DNA from: an uncultured Sutterella sp.
Lineage (GTDB): Bacteria; Pseudomonadota; Gammaproteobacteria; Burkholderiales; Burkholderiaceae_F
Assembly: GCA_934249275.1 (NCBI GenBank)
Contig: CAKQKT010000016.1
Coordinates: forward strand, 1-23,464
Length of the DNA stretch: 23,464 nt
Direction: 5' to 3'
Both the position numbers and the translations under genes were made by a program. Numbering within the stretch: the first letter of the stretch is position 1; the number at the start of each line of letters is the position of its first letter. Under the pieces are notes generated by a model. The model was given only the letters and a program-made list of their open reading frames with translations, was not told the origin of the DNA and made no database searches. Of the stretch, positions 1 through 7,920 are shown in pieces.

Positions 1-44
1 TATTTCCAGTGAAAGTAGGACATCGTCAGGCTCACCATTACAAG

Positions 45-75
45 AACCCCGGTTTCGAAAGAAGCCGGGGTTTTT
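45..75 (+). terminator. Rho-independent terminator of an upstream gene
   Basis: An 8-bp perfect stem (45-52 with 65-72) closes a 12-nt loop and runs into five T residues at 71-75. It lies before rarA, so it should end a gene to the left of the window. In many proteobacteria that gene is lolA, but none of its coding sequence is visible here. Confidence 0.75.
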
Positions 76-139
76 GCATTGTTGGGTTAGCAAACGCCGG
101 GGCATGACCGCTCGCCGGTTTTTTGTTAGAGTACTGCGC

Positions 140-1543
140 ATGAGCAATGATCTTTTCGGCGGCGAACTTCTGCCGCCAGACGCCAAACCCAAGTCTTCCA
201 TTCGAAGTAATTCCGCAAAGGACCCTCAGCCCATGCTGAGACCGTTGGCCGAACGCATGCGTCCGCAGACTCTCGATGAGGTTGTCGGACAGACACATCT
301 GCTTGGCCCCGGAGCGCCGCTTCGTACCGCATTCGAGCAGCATCGACCTCATTCGATGATTCTTTGGGGGCCCCCGGGCGTCGGCAAGACGACGCTTGCA
401 CGCTTGATGGCTTCTGCGTTTGACTTGCCCTTCATTTCCATTTCAGCCGTTTTGGGTGGGGTGAAGGAAATCAGGGACGCCGTCGATTCAGCCAAGGAAA
501 CGATGCGTTTGACAGGGCGTCCTACGCTTCTCTTCGTCGATGAAGTTCACCGCTTCAACAAGAGTCAGCAGGATGCATTTCTGCCGCATGTGGAATCGGG
601 ACTTTTCGTTTTCGTCGGCGCTACGACTGAGAATCCCAGCTTCGAGGTCAATTCGGCTCTTCTGAGTCGCTCGACTGTTTATCAGCTCCAAAGTCTCAAG
701 CCCGAGGAGTCGGAAATTCTTTTGTCTCGTGCGCTTTCAAAGGAGTTTCCTTCGCTGACGATTTCTGAAGATGCTCGCAGAATCATGATCGAGCTTTCTG
801 ATGGAGATGCAAGGCGTCTCCTCAATGCTGTCGATGTTTCCTGCACGATGGCTATTGAGCGAAACATGACGGAGGTTGATGCTGATTTTCTAAGAAAGAC
901 GCTGCCGGCAACGCTTCGTCGCTTCGACAAGGGGGGCGACAATTTCTACGATCAGATCAGCGCCATGCATAAGTCGGTGCGTGGCTCGGATCCGGATGCT
1001 GCGCTGTACTGGCTGTGCCGCATGCTTGACGGCGGCTGCGATCCGCGCTACATCGCACGTCGTGTGGTCCGCATGGCAATCGAGGATATTTCGCTGGCAG
1101 ATCCGCGCGGCACTCAGCTTGCGGTCGAGGCGGCTGAAATTTATGAGCGTCTCGGTTCCCCGGAAGGCGAGCTTGCCATTGCTCAGGCTGTTGTCTATTT
1201 GGCTTGTGCGCCCAAGAGCAATGCCGTCTACAACGCATACAATGCGGTTCGTGCATTTGTGAAAGCGGATCGTACGCGTCCGGTGCCGATGTATCTGAGG
1301 AATGCTCCTACGAAGCTGATGAAGGAGTTGGGTTACCACGAGGGCTACCGTTATGCGCATGATGAGCCCGGAGCTTTTGCGGCGGGCGAAATCTATCTGC
1401 CTGAAGGGCTTGAGGGCATGAAGTGGTACAAGCCGGTCGATCGCGGACTTGAGATCAAGATCGCTGAAAAGCTTGCACGTCTCGATGCGCTCAACGACGA
1501 GGCTAGAAAGGCCGGTCGCGGCCGCAGGCGAGGGCAGGGCTGA
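140..1543 (+). CDS. rarA: Replication-associated recombination protein A (RarA/MgsA), AAA+ ATPase
   Basis: This is a 467-residue AAA+ ATPase of the clamp-loader-like RarA/WRNIP1 family, which acts at stalled or gapped replication forks with SSB. Walker A is GPPGVGKTT at residues 77-85 and Walker B is [10 protein letters not shown] near 129-138. A sensor-type segment [18 protein letters not shown] follows, as in E. coli RarA. The C-terminal half carries the family signature [10 protein letters not shown] and [14 protein letters not shown]. The frame is open 22 codons further upstream, but alignment to E. coli RarA favours the ATG at 140. No good Shine-Dalgarno precedes it, only AGAG at 128-131. 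A possible promoter (ATGACC at 104-109, 17-base gap, TAGAGT at 127-132) would make the message nearly leaderless. The rarA-serS order is conserved in enterobacteria. Confidence 0.95.
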   Translation: MSNDLFGGELLPPDAKPKSSIRSNSAKDPQPMLRPLAERMRPQTLDEVVGQTHLLGPGAPLRTAFEQHRPHSMILWGPPGVGKTTLARLMASAFDLPFISISAVLGGVKEIRDAVDSAKETMRLTGRPTLLFVDEVHRFNKSQQDAFLPHVESGLFVFVGATTENPSFEVNSALLSRSTVYQLQSLKPEESEILLSRALSKEFPSLTISEDARRIMIELSDGDARRLLNAVDVSCTMAIERNMTEVDADFLRKTLPATLRRFDKGGDNFYDQISAMHKSVRGSDPDAALYWLCRMLDGGCDPRYIARRVVRMAIEDISLADPRGTQLAVEAAEIYERLGSPEGELAIAQAVVYLACAPKSNAVYNAYNAVRAFVKADRTRPVPMYLRNAPTKLMKELGYHEGYRYAHDEPGAFAAGEIYLPEGLEGMKWYKPVDRGLEIKIAEKLARLDALNDEARKAGRGRRRGQG

Positions 1544-1581
1544 AAGAGTCAGAACGCTTCAAAGTCCTGTGCTTATTTGCC

Positions 1582-2978
<1,397 letters not shown>

Positions 2979-3019
2979 TTTGATTCGGCATCGCGAGATC
3001 CGAAACTGATGAATTGAAG

Positions 3020-3049
3020 ACGGGAGGTTTGACAAAGCCTCCCGTTTTC
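3020..3049 (+). terminator. Rho-independent terminator of serS
   Basis: An 8-bp perfect stem (3020-3027 with 3038-3045) extends inward by three more pairs (one T-G) to a GACA apical loop at 3031-3034, and a TTTT tract follows. The apical loop overlaps the -35 box of the next promoter. Confidence 0.85.
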
Positions 3050-3057
3050 TGTAATAT
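3029..3057 (+). promoter_or_regulatory. Sigma70-type promoter for tRNA-Ser
   Basis: A perfect -35 box TTGACA at 3029-3034 is followed after 17 bases by TAATAT at 3052-3057 (5 of 6 to consensus). Transcription should start near 3064, about 25 bases before the mature tRNA. The -35 box lies in the top of the serS terminator hairpin, and the spacer contains the hairpin's descending strand and T-tract. Confidence 0.85.
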
Positions 3058-3088
3058 GCCAAATCTGTTCTCCTTACGGGGAATAGTT

Positions 3089-3179
3089 GGAAGGATGGCA
3101 GAGAGGTCGAATGCGCCGGACTCGAAATCCGGTATACGGTTATACCGTATCGTGGGTTCAAATCCCACTCCTTCCGCCA
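3089..3179 (+). tRNA. tRNA-Ser, anticodon CGA (reads UCG)
   Basis: The 7-bp acceptor stem pairs 3089-3095 with 3169-3175. It is followed by a G discriminator at 3176, typical of tRNA-Ser, and an encoded CCA at 3177-3179. The anticodon stem CCGGA/TCCGG closes the loop CTCGAAA, giving anticodon CGA at 3123-3125. The long variable arm, a stem of about six pairs starting near 3135, is the class II hallmark of serine tRNA. The T-arm reads GTGGG-TTCAAAT-CCCAC. The gene has its own promoter and terminator and sits directly downstream of serS. Confidence 0.97.
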
Positions 3180-3224
3180 GATTTCTAGTGATCGGATTTT
3201 TTGTTCCGGTCATGATCCCGATTG

Positions 3225-3262
3225 AAGCCCCGCACTCGGATCGAGCTGCGGGGCTTTCTCTT
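3225..3262 (+). terminator. Terminator after tRNA-Ser
   Basis: A 10-bp perfect stem (3225-3234 with 3247-3256) continues inward after a one-base bulge into CTCG/CGAG. It is followed by TTTCTCTT, a broken but T-rich tract. It separates the tRNA gene from scpB. Confidence 0.75.
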
Positions 3263-3303
3263 GTAAAGCCGCCCGATCGCTTTATTTTGGCTCCGCCTTT
3301 TTC

Positions 3304-3309
3304 TACAAT
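3304..3309 (+). promoter_or_regulatory. Possible -10 box for scpB-rluB
   Basis: TACAAT (5 of 6 to consensus) lies 35 bases before the scpB ATG. The hexamer 17 bases upstream is only TTTATT at 3281-3286, so the promoter call is tentative. It is the best candidate between the tRNA terminator and scpB. Confidence 0.35.
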
Positions 3310-3344
3310 GGGCGCAGTTTCTAAATCCCTTTCGTTCGTCTCAC

Positions 3345-3950
3345 ATGACTCCGCAGCACATCATTGAAGCAGCGCTCCTGAGTTCGCGGCGGTCGATGCC
3401 GGTGCGCGAGCTCAGGCGTCTCTTTGACGACAGACTTAGTGCCAAGTCCGTGAGAGAACTCCTCGCAGCTCTTCAGGTTTTTTGGGAGGATCGCGGCATG
3501 CGCCTGGTTGAGCTTTCCGATGGATGGCGTTTCCAGACGGCGGAGGAGATCGGTGCACAGCTCCAGCGTCTTGATGACGAGAAGCCGCCCCGGTATTCAA
3601 GGGCTGCCATGGAAACGTTGGCCATCATCGCCTATCATCAGCCTGTGACTCGAGGAGATATCGAGGACATTCGCGGCGTAACCGTCAATCCGGCGACGCT
3701 CAGGCTATTTGAAGAGCGCGGATGGATTGAGACGGTAGGGTATAGAGAAACGCCGGGCAGGCCGGCGCTTCTGGCTACGACAAGAACTTTTTTAAATGAT
3801 CTCGGTCTCAAGAGCTTGGCGGAATTGCCGGGCTCTGATGCCGAGCCGCTTCCGGATTTTATGCTGTCGGAAGCTCTGCCGCTTGAGGCGGCAGCCGACG
3901 AAGGGCCGATGCCGCTTCAGAAGGAGATTGATTTTGAGAAACACGAATAA
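3345..3950 (+). CDS. scpB: Segregation and condensation protein B (ScpB)
   Basis: ScpB is the winged-helix kleisin-associated subunit that, with ScpA and SMC, forms the bacterial condensin-like complex on the nucleoid. The 201-residue protein shows the two winged-helix units. The signature [20 protein letters not shown] is at residues 85-104 and [12 protein letters not shown] follows. [19 protein letters not shown] marks the second wing. ScpA and SMC are not in the window. There is no clear Shine-Dalgarno before the ATG at 3345, but homology supports this start ([11 protein letters not shown] before the [11 protein letters not shown] segment). The 3' end overlaps rluB by 17 bases, a pairing common in proteobacteria. 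Confidence 0.93.
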   Translation: MTPQHIIEAALLSSRRSMPVRELRRLFDDRLSAKSVRELLAALQVFWEDRGMRLVELSDGWRFQTAEEIGAQLQRLDDEKPPRYSRAAMETLAIIAYHQPVTRGDIEDIRGVTVNPATLRLFEERGWIETVGYRETPGRPALLATTRTFLNDLGLKSLAELPGSDAEPLPDFMLSEALPLEAAADEGPMPLQKEIDFEKHE

Positions 3951-5181
3951 TTCTCGCGGCGGTCGCCGTCCGCAGACCACTGAACGCAAGCGCACGCCGT
4001 TCCGCCGTCCCGGTGAAGGCAATCTGCCGCGCAATCGCCGCACGCGTGAGGACGCGCCTTTTTCCGAACGTGCTGGGCTTGCCTCTCCGCGTGATGCTTT
4101 TGGTCAAATGGAGTCGGATGCCGACGGCTACCGCGGTTTTGCGGATCGCCCGATTGCGCTCGATATCATCGATCGTGCCCGTCAGCAGCAGACACCTGCC
4201 GATCTGCCGACAGAAAAGCTTCAGAAGGCTCTGGCAGATGCTGGTCTTGGTTCTCGGCGCGACATGGAGGCTTTGATTGCTTCAGGCGTTGTGACCGTCA
4301 ATGGTCAGACTGCTTCTGTTGGTGATCGCGTTACCGCAGCCGACATGATTCGCGTTGAAGGCCGTCTTGTCCGCCGCGCCATGGCTGCGGCAGCAACGCC
4401 GCGCGTTCTGATGTATCACAAGATGGCCGGAGAGATCGTTTCTCGCGACGACCCGGAGGGTCGTCCGTCCGTCTTCGATCGTCTTCCCCGTGTTTCTGGC
4501 GCTCGCTGGGTGGCTGTCGGCCGTCTTGACTTCAATACCGAAGGGCTTCTCCTTTTCACGACTTCCGGTGCGCTTGCCAATCGGCTCATGCATCCGCGTT
4601 ACGAAATTGATCGCGAGTATGCCGTACGCGTGATTGGCGAACTTGAGGCCGAACAGATGCTCCAGCTTCAGCAGGGCATTGAGCTTGAAGACGGCATGGC
4701 CAAGTTCGACAAGCTTGAGGATCAGGGCGGTACCGGCATGAATCATTGGTATCTCGTGCAGATCCGTGAAGGCCGCAATCGTGAGGTGCGCCGCATGTTT
4801 GAAGCTGTCGGCATGACGGTGTCCCGTCTGATTCGCGTTCGTTATGGTGCTGTGTCGCTTCCGAAGACCCTGCCTCGGGGCAAGCGCATGGAGCTCACGC
4901 CTGAAGAAGTTCGCGCTTGGATGCTCGATCTTGACGATGCTGAAAAGAAAATGGCTGCCGCTGCTCCGGCTAAGGCTGAAGCCAAAAAGGCCGAGAAGGC
5001 TGCAGCTCGTGAGAAGGCGCGTGCCCGTGCTCGTGCCGAAAGCGAAGCTGAGGCTCGTGAAGCTCGCCGCGGCACTCGTTTCAAGGAGGGACGCTCGGAT
5101 CGTACTGGCGTGCCGATGTGGGAGGGTCGCGATATGAGCGATCGTCCGACGCAGCGCCGCCGCACGGGGGAACGCTCCTAA
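3934..5181 (+). CDS. rluB: 23S rRNA pseudouridine synthase, RluB/RsuA family
   Basis: The protein isomerises a uridine to pseudouridine in the peptidyl-transferase region of 23S rRNA (U2605 in E. coli RluB). I choose the TTG at 3934 as start because AAGGAG lies seven bases upstream (3921-3926). No in-frame ATG gives a sensible start, and the choice yields 415 residues. Residues 1-93 are an Arg-rich, low-complexity extension. An S4 RNA-binding domain spans about 94-140 and begins [19 protein letters not shown]. The catalytic motif GRLDFNTEG carries Asp199. After about residue 335 comes an Ala/Lys/Arg/Glu-rich tail. Both tails are probably disordered RNA-binding extensions, as in other betaproteobacterial RluB. 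RluE or RluF are less likely because of the S4 domain plus the scpB linkage. Confidence 0.92.
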   Translation: MRNTNNSRGGRRPQTTERKRTPFRRPGEGNLPRNRRTREDAPFSERAGLASPRDAFGQMESDADGYRGFADRPIALDIIDRARQQQTPADLPTEKLQKALADAGLGSRRDMEALIASGVVTVNGQTASVGDRVTAADMIRVEGRLVRRAMAAAATPRVLMYHKMAGEIVSRDDPEGRPSVFDRLPRVSGARWVAVGRLDFNTEGLLLFTTSGALANRLMHPRYEIDREYAVRVIGELEAEQMLQLQQGIELEDGMAKFDKLEDQGGTGMNHWYLVQIREGRNREVRRMFEAVGMTVSRLIRVRYGAVSLPKTLPRGKRMELTPEEVRAWMLDLDDAEKKMAAAAPAKAEAKKAEKAAAREKARARARAESEAEAREARRGTRFKEGRSDRTGVPMWEGRDMSDRPTQRRRTGERS

Positions 5182-5193
5182 AAGGAAAAGGCT

Positions 5194-5233
5194 TGAAAAA
5201 GCGGCTTCGCGCTTGCGCGAGGGCGCTTTTTCA
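5194..5233. terminator. Bidirectional terminator after rluB
   Basis: An almost continuous hairpin pairs 5194-5203 with 5224-5233 (10 bp). After one G-G mismatch it pairs 5205-5211 with 5216-5222 to a CTTG tetraloop. The A5/T5 runs in the stem give a U-tract on either strand. Only rluB needs it here. The loop holds the start of the next promoter's -35 box. Confidence 0.8.
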
Positions 5234-5241
5234 CCTACAAT
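5213..5241 (+). promoter_or_regulatory. Sigma70-type promoter for the small RNA
   Basis: TTGCGC at 5213-5218 (4 of 6) and TACAAT at 5236-5241 (5 of 6) are separated by exactly 17 bases. The predicted start is at about 5247-5249. As at the tRNA-Ser promoter, the -35 box begins in the apical loop of the preceding terminator. Confidence 0.7.
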
Positions 5242-5247
5242 CGCGGG

Positions 5248-5473
5248 TGTTCATGAAAACCCGTGGCAATCGCTTGATTGTGTCCGTCCCTGAGCAAACG
5301 GGGGAAAGGGCGTTTTCATGGAAAGGTTCAGGCGGCGTAGCTTGAAGAAAGCCGCGCCGTTGCCCTGCCGGATAGAGAATCCCGAGGCCGCATGTTCAGG
5401 AGGACATGCTTGAGGCTGTAGACGGACCGCCGGCGTCAGAGGGTGTCGAATGGGCGTTTGCCCATTTTTTTTT
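5248..5473 (+). ncRNA. Candidate structured small RNA of unknown family
   Basis: The region has a promoter at 5213-5241, no convincing reading frame, and a strong terminator at 5449-5473, so a transcript of about 225 nt is predicted. Its 5' domain is closed by an 11-bp stem (5252-5262 with 5309-5320, one bulged C at 5311). Inside is a 5-bp GCTT-tetraloop hairpin (5267-5280) and a small ccgt/acgg stem. Further on, 5390-5395 pairs with 5404-5409 and presents the 8-nt loop TCAGGAGG. I do not see the signatures of tmRNA, RNase P RNA or SRP RNA, and I could not fold it into a clear 6S rod. A GGA-in-loop element could bind CsrA/RsmA or act as an anti-Shine-Dalgarno decoy, but this is speculation. 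It might instead be a long attenuated leader of rimP. Confidence 0.6.
5449..5473 (+). terminator. Strong terminator of the small RNA
   Basis: A 7-bp perfect stem (AATGGGC at 5449-5455 with GCCCATT at 5460-5466) has a GTTT loop and runs into nine consecutive T residues (5465-5473). It is the cleanest intrinsic terminator in the window. It lies 130 bases before rimP with no protein gene just upstream. Confidence 0.9.
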
Positions 5474-5538
5474 ATGTTTTTTCGGGCTTCTGGTGATTTT
5501 TTTCAACTGAAGCTGTTTCAGAGGCGCGCTGTTCAGCA

Positions 5539-5585
5539 CGGATGGCGTTGCTCGAACGGACTGGCCAGCAGCCGTCCGCATTTTT
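5539..5585 (+). terminator. Attenuator-like hairpin before rimP
   Basis: Bases 5539-5546 pair with 5571-5578 (8 bp, one T-G), with further pairs inside (GCT 5550-5552 with AGC 5567-5569). The hairpin is followed after CA by five T residues at 5581-5585, only 18 bases before the rimP ATG. A shorter competing hairpin uses the same descending strand (5557-5561 with 5574-5578, then GG/CC). Either would act as a terminator. Because the operon encodes NusA, and nusA operons are known to be autoregulated by NusA, a feedback attenuator is a reasonable inference. Confidence 0.55.
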
Positions 5586-5602
5586 AATAGGAAGTTTGAT
5601 CA

Positions 5603-6169
5603 ATGACCCAATCCGGAGCGCTTAACGAGCTCGTTGAACGTACCGTCGAAGGCATGGGCTACGAGTTCGTCGAACTTGAGCGTCTTGCCAGAGGCCTTGT
5701 CCGCGTGACGATCGACACCACCGCCGAAGGCGGCATCTCGCTCGAGGACTGCGAGCGAGTGAGCGACCAGCTCACCCACCTTTTTACGGTGGAGGACATT
5801 CCCTACGAGCGTCTCGAGGTGTCTTCGCCCGGCGTTGAACGTCCCTTGAAGCGTGCTCGCGACTGGGAGCGTTTTGCGGGCGAGCTGGCTCATGTTGAGC
5901 TCTTCGCGCCTCTCCGCGCAGAAGGCTTTCCGGAAGCCGGTCGTCGCAAGCTCGAGGGCCGTATCGTCTCCATCGAAGGCGAATCCGGTGCTGAGGTGAT
6001 TACGTTCGACTTCTTTGAGGTCTTCATCGCTCGCACGCCCGCCGCTGCCGCTTTGGCGCTCCGAGGCCGCAAGAAGAAGACGGCCGAGGTTCCCCCCGTG
6101 CGTGTTTCCTTCCCGCTTTCCGATGTCGATCATGCCCATCTTCTTGCTGAATTGAACTTTAAAGGTTGA
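5603..6169 (+). CDS. rimP: Ribosome maturation factor RimP
   Basis: RimP binds the 30S precursor and helps early assembly of the head and the S12 region. The 188-residue product is slightly longer than E. coli RimP. The N-terminal alpha-beta domain contains [17 protein letters not shown] and the family hallmark [14 protein letters not shown] at about residues 71-84. The C-terminal part is an SH3-like barrel ([11 protein letters not shown]). It has an insertion rich in Arg, Lys and Ala near 155-170. The start at 5603 has AGGAAG at 5589-5594 with an 8-base gap. It is the first gene of the rimP-nusA-infB operon, and its stop lies six bases before nusA. Confidence 0.95.
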   Translation: MTQSGALNELVERTVEGMGYEFVELERLARGLVRVTIDTTAEGGISLEDCERVSDQLTHLFTVEDIPYERLEVSSPGVERPLKRARDWERFAGELAHVELFAPLRAEGFPEAGRRKLEGRIVSIEGESGAEVITFDFFEVFIARTPAAAALALRGRKKKTAEVPPVRVSFPLSDVDHAHLLAELNFKG

Positions 6170-6174
6170 TTTCA

Positions 6175-7668
6175 ATGAACTGCCGTGAAATGCTCGCGCT
6201 TGTCGACGTGCTCGCAAGCGAAAAGAATGTTGCCAAGGATACCGTCTTCGGCGTGCTTGAAGCCGCTCTCGCCAGCGCTGTCAAGAAGGCCCAGTTCCCC
6301 GGTGAAGATGCCGACGTTGTCGTGCATGTCGACCGTGTGACGGGCGAATTCAAGGCTGCCCGCCGCTGGCTCGTTGTTGCTGACGAAGAAGGTCTTCAGG
6401 AACCGGATCGTCAGGAAATGTATTCCGACGTTGCTGAAGAATATCCGGAAATCCAGCCCGGCGATTTCATTGAACGTGAGATCGAAGTGATTGACGTCGA
6501 CACGACGGGTCGCCGCTTTGCCCAGGACGCCAAGCAGGTTATTCTGCAGCGTCTTCGCGACGCCGAACGCGAACAGATTCTTAAGGAATTTCTGGATCGC
6601 AATGAAAGCATTGTGACGGGCACGATCAATCGCATCGACAAGGGCGACGCCATTGTTGAAATCGGCCGTCTTGAGGCCCGTCTGCCGCGTAGCCATATGA
6701 TTCCGCGCGAAAACCTTCGCACGGGCGACCGCGTTCGCGCTTATGTTGACCATGTCGGCGAGTCCAACAAGGGACAGCAGGTGTTCCTCTCTCGTACGTC
6801 TCCGGAATTCATCAAGAAGCTCTTTGAGCTTGAAGTGCCGGAAATCGAAGAAGGTCTTCTCGAAATCAAGTCCGCAGCCCGTGATCCTGGCGTGCGCGCC
6901 AAGATCGCCGTTTTTGCTCGTGACCGCCGCATTGATCCGATCGGTACGTGCGTCGGCATGCGCGGTTCCCGCGTTAACGCTGTTACGAACGAACTCGGTG
7001 GCGAACGTGTCGACATCGTGCCTTGGAATGAAGATCCGGCCCAGTTTGTGGTCGGTGCTCTTGAACCTGCCAAGGTCCGTTCGATCGTCATGCTTGAAGA
7101 AACTCACACGATGGAAGTCGTTGTCGATGAAGACAACCTCGCCATCGCGATCGGTCGTGCCGGTCAGAACGTGCGTCTTGCTTCCGAGCTCACCGGCTGG
7201 CAGATCAACATCATGACCGAAGCTACTGCCGCTCAGAAGCGTGATGAAGAAGTTGCGAAGATTCGCGCCGACTTCATGGACAGCCTCGACATTGATGAGG
7301 CCGCTGCCGACGTGCTTATCGGCGAAGGCTTCTCCTCCGTTGAGGAAATCGCCTATGTGCCCGAGAAGGAGCTTTATGCGATCGAAGCCTTCGACCGCGA
7401 AACGGTTGATGAACTTCGCCAGCGTGCCCGCAACAAGCTTCTTGCAGATGCCATCACTCGCGAAGAAAATCTTCGCAAGGCCGATGAACCGCTCCTTAGC
7501 CTTGAGGGCATGGACAACGATCTTGCCAGCCAGCTTGTGGGTCACGGCGTCAAGACTCTTGACGATCTCGGCGAACTTGCTACCGATGACCTCGTTGAAA
7601 TGACGGGCATCGACGAAGAGCGCGCCAGCAGCCTCATTATGAAGGCTCGCGAACACTGGTTCGAATAA
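6175..7668 (+). CDS. nusA: Transcription termination/antitermination factor NusA
   Basis: NusA binds RNA polymerase and modulates pausing, intrinsic and Rho termination, and antitermination. The 497-residue protein has an RNAP-binding N-terminal domain (about 1-135). An S1 domain follows at about 140-203, then two KH domains at about 220-345 with [14 protein letters not shown] and [12 protein letters not shown]. Two C-terminal acidic repeats follow (about 359-425 and 438-497), as in E. coli. I start at ATG 6175, which gives [11 protein letters not shown], matching E. coli MNKEILAVVE. AAAGG at 6161-6165 lies nine bases upstream, inside the end of rimP. An in-frame TTG at 6166 would overlap the rimP stop and is less likely. 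Unusually, infB begins 249 bases downstream. Confidence 0.97.
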   Translation: MNCREMLALVDVLASEKNVAKDTVFGVLEAALASAVKKAQFPGEDADVVVHVDRVTGEFKAARRWLVVADEEGLQEPDRQEMYSDVAEEYPEIQPGDFIEREIEVIDVDTTGRRFAQDAKQVILQRLRDAEREQILKEFLDRNESIVTGTINRIDKGDAIVEIGRLEARLPRSHMIPRENLRTGDRVRAYVDHVGESNKGQQVFLSRTSPEFIKKLFELEVPEIEEGLLEIKSAARDPGVRAKIAVFARDRRIDPIGTCVGMRGSRVNAVTNELGGERVDIVPWNEDPAQFVVGALEPAKVRSIVMLEETHTMEVVVDEDNLAIAIGRAGQNVRLASELTGWQINIMTEATAAQKRDEEVAKIRADFMDSLDIDEAAADVLIGEGFSSVEEIAYVPEKELYAIEAFDRETVDELRQRARNKLLADAITREENLRKADEPLLSLEGMDNDLASQLVGHGVKTLDDLGELATDDLVEMTGIDEERASSLIMKAREHWFE

Positions 7669-7685
7669 GCAGGCGCAAAGCGAAA

Positions 7686-7836
7686 GGAGCGCGACAGCGA
7701 ATGGCGGAGACCGCGCTCCGGGTGAACAAGGATTTGCCCCAAAAGAAATGGTCTTCTGCCGCGAATGAATAATCGCCGTGCAGTCTTCGTACTTTCTTCT
7801 TCTCGCAGGGAAGAGGTGCGAAGTATGCGGCACGGC
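7686..7836 (+). promoter_or_regulatory. Structured nusA-infB spacer (infB leader)
   Basis: The 249-base gap between nusA and infB has no credible gene. Two strong foldings are visible. In the first, 7686-7693 pairs perfectly with 7712-7719 (8 bp, 18-nt loop). In the second, a long hairpin pairs 7775-7781 with 7830-7836 (7 bp), then 7785-7792 with 7816-7823 (8 bp, one T-G), then roughly 7796-7799 with 7810-7813. Neither has a T-run after it, so they are unlikely terminators. RNase III processing sites or a translational control element for IF2 are possible. I see no convincing promoter in the gap. Confidence 0.55.
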
Positions 7837-7879
7837 AGATGCCCTCGGCTTTGAATGTTCCGGATGTCTGCAGACGTTG

Positions 7880-7920
7880 AGGAATTTATGCTGAGAGCAT
7901 CAAGGAGAAAGGAATTTATG
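7880..7920 (+). repeat. Duplicated initiation region AGGAATTTATG before infB
   Basis: The 11-mer AGGAATTTATG occurs at 7880-7890 and again at 7910-7920, 30 bases apart. Both ATGs are in the infB frame. The second also has AAGGAG at 7902-7907 and starts [13 protein letters not shown], the canonical IF2 N-terminus. The first would add ten residues beginning [12 protein letters not shown]2 genes often use more than one in-frame start, but a copied initiation site this close is unusual. Confidence 0.6.

Noticed and set aside
3190..3211. 7-bp hairpin with a T-rich loop just after tRNA-Ser
   Set aside because: The T-run is in the loop and not after the stem. The hairpin at 3225-3256 is the better terminator.
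3014..3367. Open frame of 117 codons spanning the serS terminator and tRNA-Ser
   Set aside because: It is read straight through the tRNA gene and two terminators and has no protein-like composition.
5253..5345. Small open frame of 30 codons (MKTRGNRLIV...) within the small RNA
   Set aside because: It starts about five bases from the predicted transcript start with no ribosome site, and its codons fall in paired RNA stems. A peptide cannot be excluded but is not supported.
5248..5473. Assignment of the small RNA as 6S RNA
   Set aside because: A short stretch (CCCTGAGC) resembles E. coli 6S RNA, but I could not form the long rod with a central bubble. The first 70 bases fold as a local branched domain.
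6166..6168. TTG three codons upstream of the nusA ATG as start, overlapping the rimP stop
   Set aside because: It leaves almost no room after AAAGG, and homologous NusA proteins begin at the ATG at 6175.
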